Assembly (NCBI GenBank): GCA_963920525.1 | Contig: OY986438.1 | Coordinates: 72,858,346 to 72,922,345 of the forward strand | Direction of reading: 5' to 3' | Length of the DNA: 64,000 bases | Source of the DNA: Dichetophora obliterata | Taxonomy: Eukaryota; Arthropoda; Insecta; Diptera; Sciomyzidae | Shown here: positions 20,901 through 30,629 of the stretch, one piece after another | How positions within the stretch are numbered: the first letter of the stretch is position 1 | Layout of the letters: each line of letters opens with the position of its first letter | Notes under the pieces: generated by a model | Seen by the model: only the letters and a program-made list of their open reading frames with translations | The model's database searches: none | Told to the model about the DNA's origin: nothing | Made by a program: the position numbers and the translations under genes

Positions 20901-22186
20901 TTGGGGGTTGGAATTAGTTTTAAAGGTTTTCTAAGAGATGGCGTAACTATCAATAGATCGCATCGGGCACACCTGTGACTATATTCATTTCAAAGCACAT
21001 TGTCTAAGCTTCATTTTTCAGTACGTGTCATTCCACTGAAGTGTAAACAACATATATTTTTTTCTCTGTGAACATGTCGACTTTCGTTCCAACAAAACGC
21101 AATTTGCGGGAAGGTTTACTTTTGTGCTTCCATTTGAAGAAAAAAGCGGTTGAAGAACAACGCACGCTTACTGAGGCTTACGGGGACTATGCTCCATCGA
21201 TTTCTACTTGTGAGTACTGGTTCCGTCGGTTTAAAAGTGGTGATTTTGATACGGAAGACAAAGAGCGTCCGGGCCAGCCGAAAAAGTTTGAAGATGAGGA
21301 ATTGGAGGCTTTGCTCGATGAAGACCCGTGTCAAACCCTTCAAGAATTTTCAGAATCATTGTGAGTCGACTTATCAACGGTCGGCAAACGCTTGAAGGCC
21401 ATGGGAATGATTCAAAAGCAAGGAAATTGGGTGCCGTACCAGTTGAAGCCGAGAAACGTTGAACGGCGATTTTGCATGTGCGAACAACTGCTTCAACGGC
21501 ATAAAAGGAAGAGTTTTTGCATCGTATTGTCACTGGCGATGAAAAGTGGATCCATTACGATAATCCTAAGCGAAAAAAATCGTGGGGACCACCCGGCCAT
21601 GCATCAACATCGAGGGCCAAGCCGAATACTCATGGCGCCAAGCTTATGCTGTGTATTTGGTGGGATCAGAAGGGTGTCGTGTACTATGAGCTGCTAAAAC
21701 CTAACGAAACCATCACTGGGGAACGCTACCAACAACAATTGATGCAATTGAGCCGAGCATTAAAGGTTAAACGGCCGGAATATGCCAAAAGACACGACAA
21801 AGTGGTTTTTCAACATGACAACGCACGGCCACATGTTGCAAGAACCGTCAAGGAAACGTTGGAGGCGCTGAATTGGGATGTGCTACCCCACCCGCCTTAT
21901 AGCCCAGACATAGCCCCTTCCGACTACCACCTATTCAGATCGATGACGCATGGCTTGGCTGAGCAGCGCTTCACTTCTTACGAGGATACCAAAAAATGGG
22001 TCGATTCGTGGATTGCCTCAAAAGACGAATCGTTCTTCCGGCGCGGAATCCATATGCTGCCAGAAAGATGGGAAAATGTTGTAGCAAACGATGGACAATA
22101 CTTTGAATAATATACATTGTACCGTTGTTTCTAAATAAATGCTCAAAAACCGAAAAAAAACCTTTAAAATTAATTCCAACCCCCAA
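20901..22186 (+). mobile_element. mariner (DD34D) transposon, nearly intact
   Basis: 1286 bp, with terminal inverted repeats beginning TTGGGGGTTGGAATTAGTTT at 20901 and ending in the matching inverse at 22186. The flanking TA is at 20899-20900 and 22187-22188. The size is typical of full-length mariners. It encodes one plus-strand transposase with only two visible lesions. Confidence 0.93.
21074..22110 (+). pseudogene. mariner transposase with one stop and one frameshift
   Basis: ATG at 21074 (MSTFVPTKRNLREGLLLCFH). The N-terminal helix-turn-helix region is present, with a TGA at 21362-21364. A 1-nt loss in a T run near 21515 shifts the frame within the KSFLHRIVTGDEKW motif. Thereafter the frame is open to 22110. 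The catalytic triad is TGDEKW, then HDNARPHVA, then SPDIAPSDYHLF, with 34 residues between the last two Asp (DD34D). The YSPDLAPSDYHLF-type motif and WVPHEL-like WVPYQL put it among true mariners, near the mauritiana type. Not functional as it stands. Confidence 0.92.
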
Positions 22187-22623
22187 TATATACAGAGGTT
22201 CGTTGGCTTAGCCGTGGTAGGAGCCTGCAACGACTTTCCAATTTAAAGAGTGAAGTTTTATTTTTTTTAACAAAATTCATTTTGACTCGGAAGATTTAAT
22301 TTCGAATCTAAGAAATAAAAAATTTCTGTTGGACTTAGCATTTTTAAGTGACGATACTCTTATATTAAATAAATTAAACCTTTTACTTCAGGGTAAAAAT
22401 AAACATATATTTGACTTAGTGTCTTCCGTCAAACATTTTCAACGCAATTTAGATATCCAATAATAGTGCAGTTAAAAAATAATGTTATTTCATGTTTAGA
22501 AAATACACAGAATATATAGACTGAAAATAATAATACTAGTAAATTACAGGAATATATAAAAACTGTCAAAGAATTATTATATAATTATAAACAAAGATTT
22601 AAGGACTTCGAGATAACTGAAAC

Positions 22624-22633
22624 TACAATAATG

Positions 22634-22721
<88 letters not shown>

Positions 22722-22805
22722 TAATTATAATAATAAAAAAATTAAAATGATAATAATAATATAATTAAATTGCGAGCTTTAGATCAAGTAAGTTTTTAAT
22801 AAGTC

Positions 22806-22846
<41 letters not shown>
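22624..22846. repeat. TAA and CAA microsatellites
   Basis: A (TAA)n tract at about 22630-22720 (around 30 copies with small interruptions), followed by a (CAA)n tract at about 22804-22846. Confidence 0.95.
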
Positions 22847-22927
22847 CTCAGCATAGAGTCAATCACATAGCTGACTAGACAGTCTGTTTCGGAAATAGCT
22901 ACATTTTGTCTTCATGTAATTCATGTA

Positions 22928-23026
22928 ATAATTTAAACTAGTATCGCCTATGGTCGAAGTTCGACCACATCAAAATCGATTCGTCTTGTTTTTTTTTTCA
23001 TTTTTGTTGAAAAACGTTTATCAAAG
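22928..23026 (+). repeat. Unclassified ~90-bp repeat, copy 2
   Basis: Second copy of the repeat at 13555-13645, same strand, with the palindrome as GGTCGAAGTTCGACC. The neighbouring sequence differs, so only this block is shared. Confidence 0.6.
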
Positions 23027-23763
23027 GTAAAAACAAACCTTTGGGCTAATACTTTTTTTTATTTTTTCGATTGCTATACCTTTAACATTTTTATAGCAAA
23101 TTTAAAATTATAAAATAAGATATTTAATACAATTCAAAAATATAAAGTATGATTTCGATTGAAATAATGTATTATTAACAAACTAAAAAAATGTTTAAAT
23201 TGCTTAAAGCATATAATTTTATTAAAGTATAAAAATAAAAAAAAAGTTAAGTCGAATCGATAATATCAGACAGCATAGCAGAGTTGCGTTTTCAAGACAA
23301 ACAAGGTCAAGTTAGCAACAAATTTTGTATCCGGACATCGGCGGAGTCGTGTGACAAACAAAGTCTCATACCCAATAAAACACCACTCCAATAAGTATAT
23401 ATATCGTTCTGTCTTCCTGAAGCCGGTGGAATCCTGGCTTGACAGGGTGTTGACTCGACAAACTAGGTCAACTTCACCAAACCAATTTTCATAAAACAAA
23501 GAAAACCAGTTGCGAACGCAGGCATCAAGAAAAACTAGGTCTTATCGGCCACTCATATTAATATATTACAAATCGATCTAACGTAGTGTTTCAAGACGTA
23601 AAAACCAAGACACCACGGTACCGTCGACAAATGTAGTCACATTCATCATGAAGATATAAGGCAATTGAAGATCCCAGATTTAGGTTCATTCAGATTATTC
23701 AGATGTTCATACACCAAAATTATCCATTTTAGGATTAGGTCCATTTTTCCATTTAGATTGTTA
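23027..23763. other. Spacer without recognised gene
   Basis: AT-rich at first, then a more mixed segment (23250-23700) with recurring ACAAACNAGGTC words. No frame, terminus or RNA gene recognised. Confidence 0.35.
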
Positions 23764-23869
23764 TAAAGGGTGTCCCAACAAGAGCGCAATTTTTAAATTT
23801 TAAATAAAACACAGATATTTAAAAAAAAATCGTGAAACTTTATTATATCGTAAAGTAGACAGAATGAGG

Positions 23870-24688
23870 TTATGTATGCAACAATATATCGTGCAGATGG
23901 CCGCCGCGGCTTTGCTGGTATACACGCGATGTTTTAATGAAATTTTCAATGACCGTTTTGCATAAATGCTGCGGTTTCCTCTTTTAAGGCTTGAGTCGTC
24001 GTCGGCTTATTCGCGTAAACCATCGAATTCAAAAAACCCCAAAGAAAAAAAATCTAATGGTGTTAAATCGCACGATCTAGGCGGCCAATTCTGATCTCCA
24101 AAACGCGAAATAACACGACCGGGAAATGACTGATGCAGCAATTGAATTGTTTCTCTGGCTGTATGACATGTGGCGCCGTCTTGTTGGAACCACATGCCCT
24201 CCACATTCATTTCTTCAATTCTAGGCAAGAAAAAACTGGTTATCATTTCACGATACCGAACACCATTGACTGTTTGCGCTTGACCTGCCTCATTTTCATA
24301 AAAAAAAGGTCCAATGATTCCTCCAGCCCAAAAACCACACCACACAGTGACACGTTGAGGATGCATTTGCTTCTCGTGAACCACTCGAGGATTTTCCTCA
24401 CCCCAAATGCGACAATTCTGCCTATTGACGAAGCCATCAAGATGGAAATGGGCCTCGTCACTGAAGATGATTTTAGCGGCAAAATCAGCATTTTCATGTT
24501 GTCTCTCCAATACCCAATTAACGAACTCCCTTCGCTGTCCATGGTCAGCTGGCTTCAGTTCCTGAGTCAATTGAACTTTGTATGCATGCAAATGTAAGAT
24601 GCAAATCTTTCGTCAAAATTCGCTGCATAGTGGAATTGGAGACACCAATTTTCAACTCTGGCAACTCTGTTCTCTTGCTAAGACGTAA
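23870..24688 (-). pseudogene. DD41D transposase, C-terminal two thirds
   Basis: Minus strand, following the break: LSKRTELPELKIGVSNSTMQ, HLHAYKVQLTQELKPADHGQ, IIFSDEAHFHLDGF (first Asp), WFQQDGATCHTA (second), CDLTPLDFF (third), with 41 residues between the last two. After a frameshift near 24010 the end runs to a stop at 23872-23870. The N-terminus lies at 29249-29529. Confidence 0.85.
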
Positions 24689-24880
24689 AATTTTCATTCT
24701 GTGTGTTAATTTCACTTATTTGATTAAATAATAATCAAATTCAAGTAATTCTTCGCACTAAACACAAAACTACGGATACTTAGCAACCTCCACATAAAAT
24801 TCACTGAATTGTTGTCAAGTTTTATCGTTTTCTTGCTGTTTATACCATTTTGCGTGCAACATAACCCTACTTCTGTAGTC

Positions 24881-26023
24881 ATGGTCGCTTGCTGTTTTAT
24901 CTGCAAGTCAGAGTGGGAAACGTACGGAGCTTTTATCTCCTGTATGGGATGCTCTGAATTCTTCCACGCAAATTGTGTCGGTCTAGCTTCTAAAATTGGC
25001 GATGCCCTGTCTGGCTCTGTTAATAACGGGTTGGAGTGGCGCTGCTCGGGATGTCGCAGTGTACCGGCCAGCGCTCTGCTTGCTATGCTGTCTGACTTGA
25101 AGAAGTCAACAACTGGAATTGCAAATGACGTGGCGCGACTGCAGAATATGGTGGAAAATCATGCAGAGCACTGCAATAAACCTTACGATCATGCCATCTG
25201 TGCCACTAGATCTTTCAATGATGCTCAAACAGGTAAAAGATCTGCTAAACCTACTAAAGCTAATCCAAAACCCAGAAAGGGTATTGCCGCTCCATCTGAT
25301 GCTGATGCTAATGTTGCTGTTGCTAATGTTGCTGATGCTAATGTTGCTGATTCTAATGTTGCTAATGCTAATGCTGCTGTTGCTGATAATACTGTTACAG
25401 TATCCTGTCCTTCGCAGCCTTCATATCTTGATCAATCTGCTCTTGCAACTTCATTTGCTTCTTCGGTCAATGCTATATCAACCTCAGAAAGCCAATCATC
25501 GCTTGGTGATGGTAGCATTTCCATTCCCGGCTTGCCATCGTCAATTCACCTGAATTTTCCTGAGAATTCAGCCAGTACTTCACGGTTACCTTCATCTTCA
25601 TCGCCACATATTGCTCATGCTGATTTTCAATCTGAAGAGAGACACACGTCATTCACTGTTCAATCCGTTGAGTCTGCAATTATTCCTGCCGCATCCGATG
25701 AAGTTCCACCCACTTCAGATTCGTCTGATCTTATCGTGGTGCAAAGAAAAGAGCGAAAGGTAATATTTCTGTCTCGCCTATTGGATACTACCTCAGCTGG
25801 CACAGTCTTATCATTCATCTCTAAAAAACTGCAGCATTCTACGTCATCAATCAATTGCTTTAAACTTAACTCGCATATACAGAGGGATATCGCATCTTTC
25901 AAGATCTACACACCAGTTGAAAGTTTCGATACCATAGTCTCTAAAGCGTTCTGGCCAGAAGGGGTTGTAGTGCACGAATTTGTTCCTTATGTTAGAGCTA
26001 GCAAATCTCTTTCAAAAAACTAA
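24881..26023 (+). CDS. ORF1 protein of element B, PHD-type zinc finger
   Basis: The first in-frame ATG is at 24881 (MVACCFICKSEW). Residues 4-60 hold a PHD-like C4HC3 pattern: CCFIC, CMGC, FFHANC, then WRCSGC. A coiled segment follows (LLAMLSDLKKSTTGIANDVA), then a low-complexity stretch of about 30 residues rich in Ala/Asn/Val/Asp (about 140-172), a Ser-rich linker, and a C-terminal segment with KVIFLSRLLDTTSAGTVLSF that may be RNA-binding. PHD-bearing ORF1s are known from CR1-clade and related LINEs; the role is RNA/RT particle assembly. The stop TAA (26021-26023) directly follows a frameshift heptamer. Confidence 0.82.
   Translation: MVACCFICKSEWETYGAFISCMGCSEFFHANCVGLASKIGDALSGSVNNGLEWRCSGCRSVPASALLAMLSDLKKSTTGIANDVARLQNMVENHAEHCNKPYDHAICATRSFNDAQTGKRSAKPTKANPKPRKGIAAPSDADANVAVANVADANVADSNVANANAAVADNTVTVSCPSQPSYLDQSALATSFASSVNAISTSESQSSLGDGSISIPGLPSSIHLNFPENSASTSRLPSSSSPHIAHADFQSEERHTSFTVQSVESAIIPAASDEVPPTSDSSDLIVVQRKERKVIFLSRLLDTTSAGTVLSFISKKLQHSTSSINCFKLNSHIQRDIASFKIYTPVESFDTIVSKAFWPEGVVVHEFVPYVRASKSLSKN
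26014..26020 (+). promoter_or_regulatory. Putative -1 ribosomal frameshift site (A AAA AAC)
   Basis: In the ORF1 frame the codons are TCA-AAA-AAC-TAA, so the heptamer A AAA AAC is positioned exactly as for simultaneous-slippage -1 frameshifting, with the zero-frame stop next. The -1 frame opens at 26002 (TAG just before, 25999-26001) and continues without a stop into ORF2. ORF2 has no ATG near its start. Confidence 0.7.
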
Positions 26024-29000
26024 TAAATTGTGCACCAGATGCTCATAATAACTCCAACTCAAGCAACGCTTTGTGCTTCAATAATGTTAGCAGGCATCGT
26101 TACGTTTCGTCATACTCAACCATCAACAACCACTTTATACCGCCTCTGCAAGCAGAAGCAGCAAATTCTACACCCAACTGCGAGTACCTGGAGTCATCCG
26201 AAACTCTGCATTCACAAAACAAAGAATTTACTCTTTATTTCCATAATGCTGGTGGACTTCGGACTAAAACTAATAGCATTTTCTCTTCTGCAGCTGCTCA
26301 TGATTATGACGTCATCGCTATAGTCGAAACTTGGCTGACTTCGCATTTTTTCTCCTCTGAGTTGTTTGATAGCAACTACGAGGTGTACCGCAGGGATCGT
26401 GAGCTTTCTTCCTTCGTCACGAGAGGCGGTGGCGTATTATTTGCTGTCTCTTCCGTATATGCGAGCAGAGAAATTAAACTTCCACAACAATGCGTCGAAC
26501 AACTTTGCATTGCTGTTAATTTCAACGGAGATACATCTGATAGTACGAGTAAGAACGAAATGGTCTTTATTTTAAGCTATATTCCACCTAATTCTAGCAT
26601 AGATGTATTTAGTATTCATTTATCTAATATAAATTCTATTATTGATTCATTAAATTTACAACAGATTCCATGCGTGCTGGGCGATTTCAATAAGGGTAAC
26701 ATTGAATGGAAATTTAGTACGTATGATAAAATGTTGATTCCTTTTAATGTTTGCAATGAAATTGAATCTCTATTATGTGATTCTCTATATTCTCTAGATT
26801 TGTTTCAAGTTAATTTCATAAAAAACGATTTGTTCAGAATACTCGATTTAATTTTTGTTACTAATGATTTCAAGTTCAATGTTTCTCATTGTGATTTGCC
26901 GCTCTCTAATGAATCAGTTTATCACAAAGCAATTTTAATGACATTTAGTTTTTACTCCATTTTAAAAGCGCCATCACCTGAATCAATTGTATTTAACTTT
27001 AAAAAATCAAATTTTGTGGGTCTTAATGATTTCTTCTACTCTATTGATTGGAATATTGTTTTTGGCGATAGAGATCTTCATAACATGTACTTTGTATTTC
27101 AAAAGGCTCTTCATGAAGCGTTTCATTTACATGTTCCAATGAAAAAATTTAAACAAACCTCTCACTTGCCGTGGGTTAATCATCGTTTGCTAAACCTAAA
27201 AAATTTAATAAATAAGGCCCATAAGAAATACAAACAAACTAAATCTGAACACGATAAAAGTTTATTTCATCTCCGTAGAAGAGAGTTCGACTTTCTCTCT
27301 AATTTTTTGTATAAAAATTACTTGTTTACCGTTGAAAACAACATTAAATCAAATGCAAAAAACTTTTGGTCGTTCTATAATATAAAAAGGAATTCTTCTG
27401 GCTTTCCAAAGTCAATGGAATGGAACGGTATTACAGCGAACAACCAACAAGATATTTGTAACTTGTTTGCAGATTTTTTCGGTTCGGTATTTAACTCGCT
27501 TAATCATCCAGTTATAGCAGAGCACTTTTGCAATCTGCAACAAATTGTAAATATTGGTAATTTGGTACTTACCGAATCTGAAGTTTTCGAAACTGTCGCT
27601 GGCCTTGACTCTAATAAGGGAGCAGGATGTGACTTAATTCCTGCATTGCTTTTCAAATCATGCGCTGGCTCTTTATCGAAACCACTTACACTTATATTTA
27701 ATAAATCACTCTCAAGTGGAGTTTTCTTGGAAGACTGGAAATTTTCGTTTATTTCACCCATTTTTAAATCCGGTCCTAAATTTTGTATCGACAACTATAG
27801 ACCTATCGTAAAGCAATCGGTGATTCCAAAAATTTTAGACAAATTGGTAAATAAAAGACTTTTTGATGAAGTGAAAAACTTCATCATTCCTCAACAACAC
27901 GGTTTTTTTGCTGGCAGGTCCACTACGACCAATTTGTCACTTTTTGCAAACTTCTGCATAAATGCAGTCGAAAAAGGGGAGCAAGTTGATACTCTATACA
28001 CGGACTTTGTGAAAGCTTTTGACACCCTACCACATAATATCCTTCTGTATAAACTCGAGAAACTTGGTTTTCATTCAAGTTTTTTAAATTGGTTAGACTC
28101 ATACTTACGTAATAGAGTACTTGCAGTTAAAATCAATAACTGCTTCTCAAAGACGATTAGTGCATCGTCAGGAGTTCCACAAGGAAGCCACCTTGGACCC
28201 CTGCTATTTTTAATCTACATAAACGATATAGATTACAATCTTCACTTCTGTAAAACTCTATTGTATGCAGATGATTTGAAAATTTTTAATGCTATTAATA
28301 ATGTAACAGATTGCACTAACTTCCAAAACGATATAAACTCACTCTTATTGTGGTGCGATATAAATGGAATGAGTCTCAACTTTTCTAAATGCAAAGTTTT
28401 TACTTGTTCGCGTAAGGAGGCCACTTTAATTAATGATTATGGTTATGGTAATAATTGCATTTTTACTCGAGTCGATGTTATTAGAGATCTCGGAATATAC
28501 TTTGATTCTAAGCTAACTTTCAACTTTCATAAAGAATATATTATTTCAAAAGCAAATTCTCAATTTGGATTCTTGAAGCGTAATTCCGTGGAATTTAAGG
28601 ATTCGTCAACCTTAAAGGCACTTTTTCAAAGTCTGGTAAGATCCCATTTGGAATATGTAAGTCTTATCTGGAATCCTTTTTACGATGTCCAAATTAATCG
28701 CGTTGAAAGAATTCAAAAACGATTTACAAGATTTGCTCTTCGTCGCCTGTTCTCTTGGGAGACCATGCCCGATTACACTACTCGTTGCCAGTTGTTAAAC
28801 CTAGAAAGTCTGCAACGAAGAAGGCAAGCTCATAGCATTCTTTTTATTAAGGACATTCTTGATAACAAAATAAACTGTGCTGAATTGTTGGCGCTTATTC
28901 CATTTTATGCTCCATCAAGATTACTCAGAGAAAGAAACTTATTCTTCATTAATTTCCACCGAACCAATTATGGCATTAACGAGCCGATCACTAAATGTTT

Positions 29001-29094
29001 GTATTTTTGCAACCTAGCCGGAAATCATTTAGATTTTTGTTCTCCAAGAGATAGTTTTAAACGTGATGTTTTCAAATATGTAAATTCAATTTAA
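26020..29094 (+). CDS. ORF2 protein of element B: APE endonuclease and reverse transcriptase
   Basis: Open from 26002 to the stop at 29092-29094. The first possible non-AUG start is TTG 26071, but entry by -1 frameshift at 26014-26020 is the better reading. The endonuclease domain has FHNAGGLRTKT, VETWLTS and CVLGDFNKGNIEW in the first ~210 residues. The RT has KGAGCDLIPALLFKSC, YTDFVKAFDTLPH, SGVPQGSHLGPLLFLIYIND and the catalytic LLYADDLKIF (about residue 730). The thumb has RSHLEYVSLIW. Endonuclease and RT motifs all appear intact, so this copy may be or recently have been active. Confidence 0.88.
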   Translation, partial: LINCAPDAHNNSNSSNALCFNNVSRHRYVSSYSTINNHFIPPLQAEAANSTPNCEYLESSETLHSQNKEFTLYFHNAGGLRTKTNSIFSSAAAHDYDVIAIVETWLTSHFFSSELFDSNYEVYRRDRELSSFVTRGGGVLFAVSSVYASREIKLPQQCVEQLCIAVNFNGDTSDSTSKNEMVFILSYIPPNSSIDVFSIHLSNINSIIDSLNLQQIPCVLGDFNKGNIEWKFSTYDKMLIPFNVCNEIESLLCDSLYSLDLFQVNFIKNDLFRILDLIFVTNDFKFNVSHCDLPLSNESVYHKAILMTFSFYSILKAPSPESIVFNFKKSNFVGLNDFFYSIDWNIVFGDRDLHNMYFVFQKALHEAFHLHVPMKKFKQTSHLPWVNHRLLNLKNLINKAHKKYKQTKSEHDKSLFHLRRREFDFLSNFLYKNYLFTVENNIKSNAKNFWSFYNIKRNSSGFPKSMEWNGITANNQQDICNLFADFFGSVFNSLNHPVIAEHFCNLQQIVNIGNLVLTESEVFETVAGLDSNKGAGCDLIPALLFKSCAGSLSKPLTLIFNKSLSSGVFLEDWKFSFISPIFKSGPKFCIDNYRPIVKQSVIPKILDKLVNKRLFDEVKNFIIPQQHGFFAGRSTTTNLSLFANFCINAVEKGEQVDTLYTDFVKAFDTLPHNILLYKLEKLGFHSSFLNWLDSYLRNRVLAVKINNCFSKTISASSGVPQGSHLGPLLFLIYINDIDYNLHFCKTLLYADDLKIFNAINNVTDCTNFQNDINSLLLWCDINGMSLNFSKCKVFTCSRKEATLINDYGYGNNCIFTRVDVIRDLGIYFDSKLTFNFHKEYIISKANSQFGFLKRNSVEFKDSSTLKALFQSLVRSHLEYVSLIWNPFYDVQINRVERIQKRFTRFALRRLFSWETMPDYTTRCQLLNLESLQRRRQAHSILFIKDILDNKINCAELLALIPFYAPSRLLRERNLFFINFHRTNYGINEPITKCLYFCNLAGNHLDFCSPRDSFKRDVFKYVNSI

Positions 29095-29248
29095 TGTAAT
29101 TTTTAAGATACATATGTTAAATATTAAGTCTTATTGTTATTGTACATTATATTCTGTGATATGTTTACTGTGTAAGTTACATCTGTAAGGGCCAAGCCCA
29201 GTAGATGAATAAATAAATAAAATAAAATAAATAAATAAAATAAAAGCT

Positions 29249-29529
29249 CGGTGTCAAATTGAGGTGGATGGAGTTTGAGCGACATCATCACGTACAGCTG
29301 CGACATTTTCGGTCGATCGACCTGGTCGAAGGCGCGTTGTTGTCTTTACATCACTAACAGACCCAGTTTCGGCAAATTTATCCATTAATCTCTTTACAGT
29401 TGACTCTTTTGGAGCATTATTGTGACCCCAAATTGATCACAATTTGCGAACTGTAGCCGCAAAACTTTCACCATTTTGGTAAAACAATTTCACAATGAGA
29501 ATGCGTTGTTCATTCGTGTAGCGCTCCAT
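29249..29529 (-). pseudogene. DD41D transposase, N-terminal third
   Basis: ATG at 29529-29527 starts MERYTNEQRILIVKLFYQNG ending near RDDVAQTPSTSI, then a TGA (29259-29257). It carries other lesions in the middle (a stop where GSQNNAPKES is expected). It joins 24688 across element B. Confidence 0.82.
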
Positions 29530-29683
29530 TTTTACTAACCTCGTACCTTCTACTAGCAAACAATAACAATTGTTCAAATGTCAAACAATGACACTTCGAA
29601 TGGCGCCAAATTTAAAAATTGCGTTCTTGTTGGGACACCCATTATTAATGTGTTTACAAATATCACCAGATGCATCAGATATA

Positions 29684-30616
29684 CAGGGTTGTCAATATTC
29701 GAAGCGCCCATCTGGCAACACTGTAACTTTCCGCAGTGATGCCAAATCGACTAATGACATACCGCGTTTGAAGCGTCATTCCAAGCAAATGTTTACAATG
29801 GAACAGTACACGCCACGCGAACGCTCTAAAATTGTTGAAATTTACATTCAACAAAACAAGTCAATAGTGAAAACTCAACTCAATGAGCGATGAAGCTCAT
29901 TTTCAGTTGAACGGAACGGTAAACAAACAAAATTGCCGTATTTATGCCACTGAAAATCCACAAGAGATTCAAGAGGTACCTCTTCACGATGCAAAAGTCA
30001 CTGTTTGGTGCGGCGTTTGTGCTAAAATGTTCATTGGGCCGTTCTGTTTCGAAGATGATAATGGCCACAGAGTTACTGTCAATCAGGAGCGTTATTGCGA
30101 TATGATAAACAATTTTTTCATGCCAATCGTTCGTCGAAAGCGTATCAGGCACTACTGGTTTCAACAAGACGGCGCGCCACCACACACAAGCCGCACTACA
30201 ATCGATTTTTTGAAGCAATTGTTCCCTGACCGTTTGATGTCAAAAAAGGGTGATTTCGATTGGCCGCCAAGATCACCAGATTTAACGCCTCCAGACTTCT
30301 TTTTGTGGGGTTATTTGAAATCAAAGGTTTACGTCAACAAGCCAAAGACCCTTGAAGAGCTGAAAACCAACATCCGTCATGAAATAACCGCCATTCCCAT
30401 CGAAATGTTGAAGAAAACCATGGAAAATGCTGCAAAACGGGCACAATATGTCGTAGAGGCCAATGGCGACCATTTACGAGATATCATATTCAAGAAATAA
30501 TGTAAGCAAATCTACTTGAACCCAATTAAATGATATTCATGACAAACAGACAAAAAATTGTGGTTTCTTTGATTTATTTAAAAATAAAATGGGCGCTTCG
30601 AATATTGGCAACCCTG
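29684..30616 (+). mobile_element. DD41D element 3, internally deleted
   Basis: 28-bp terminal inverted repeats starting CAGGGTTGTCAATATTCGAA with one mismatch between ends, flanked by TA (29682-29683, 30617-30618). Only 933 bp, because the N-terminal half of the transposase is deleted. It sits in the 3' part of a minus-strand LINE fragment. Confidence 0.92.
29798..30500 (+). pseudogene. DD41D transposase with internal deletion
   Basis: The ATG at 29798 begins MEQYTPRERSKIVEIYIQQN and runs to KTQLNER-stop. From about 29880 a different frame continues directly at SDEAHFQLNGTVNKQNCR, so about 130-140 residues are missing. The rest is clean to 30500: VTVWCGVCAKMFIGPF, WFQQDGAPPHTSR (second Asp), SPDLTPPDFFLWGYLKSKVY (third Asp; DD41D) and a C-terminus GDHLRDIIFKK. 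The first catalytic Asp (SDEAHF) is retained at the joint. Inactive, but could be mobilised in trans. Confidence 0.88.
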
Positions 30617-30629
30617 TATGTTTGAGAGA

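Larger units (their letters stand above)
24689..29248 (+). mobile_element. Non-LTR retrotransposon B (CR1/jockey-like), nearly full length
   Basis: The element has a 5' UTR (about 24690-24880), ORF1 with a PHD-like finger, ORF2 with endonuclease and RT, a 3' UTR with a short hairpin (GGGCCAAGCCC, about 29188-29198), and a TAAA/AAATA-rich tail to 29248. It interrupts a DD41D transposase. Flanking sequence GTAAA / TAAAG makes the exact TSD ambiguous with the tail. Both ORFs are open with no stop, so this may be a recent insertion. Confidence 0.88.
23766..29642 (-). mobile_element. DD41D (rosa-type) element 2, split by non-LTR element B
   Basis: Left end AAGGGTGTCCCAACAAGAGC (23766) and right end ...GTTCTTGTTGGGACACCCAT (29642) are inverted repeats of about 33 bp, flanked by TA at 23764-23765 and 29643-29644. 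The element itself is about 1.32 kb. The remaining ~4.56 kb (24689-29248) is non-LTR element B, inserted in the transposase gene. Confidence 0.88.

Noticed and set aside
25119..25553. Leu/Met-rich 144-codon frame
   Set aside because: Other-frame reading of the Ala/Asn/Val repeat inside ORF1 of element B.
26071..26079. TTG as the real start of ORF2
   Set aside because: The frame is open further upstream to 26002 and a phased frameshift heptamer lies at 26014-26020, which explains entry better than a TTG start.
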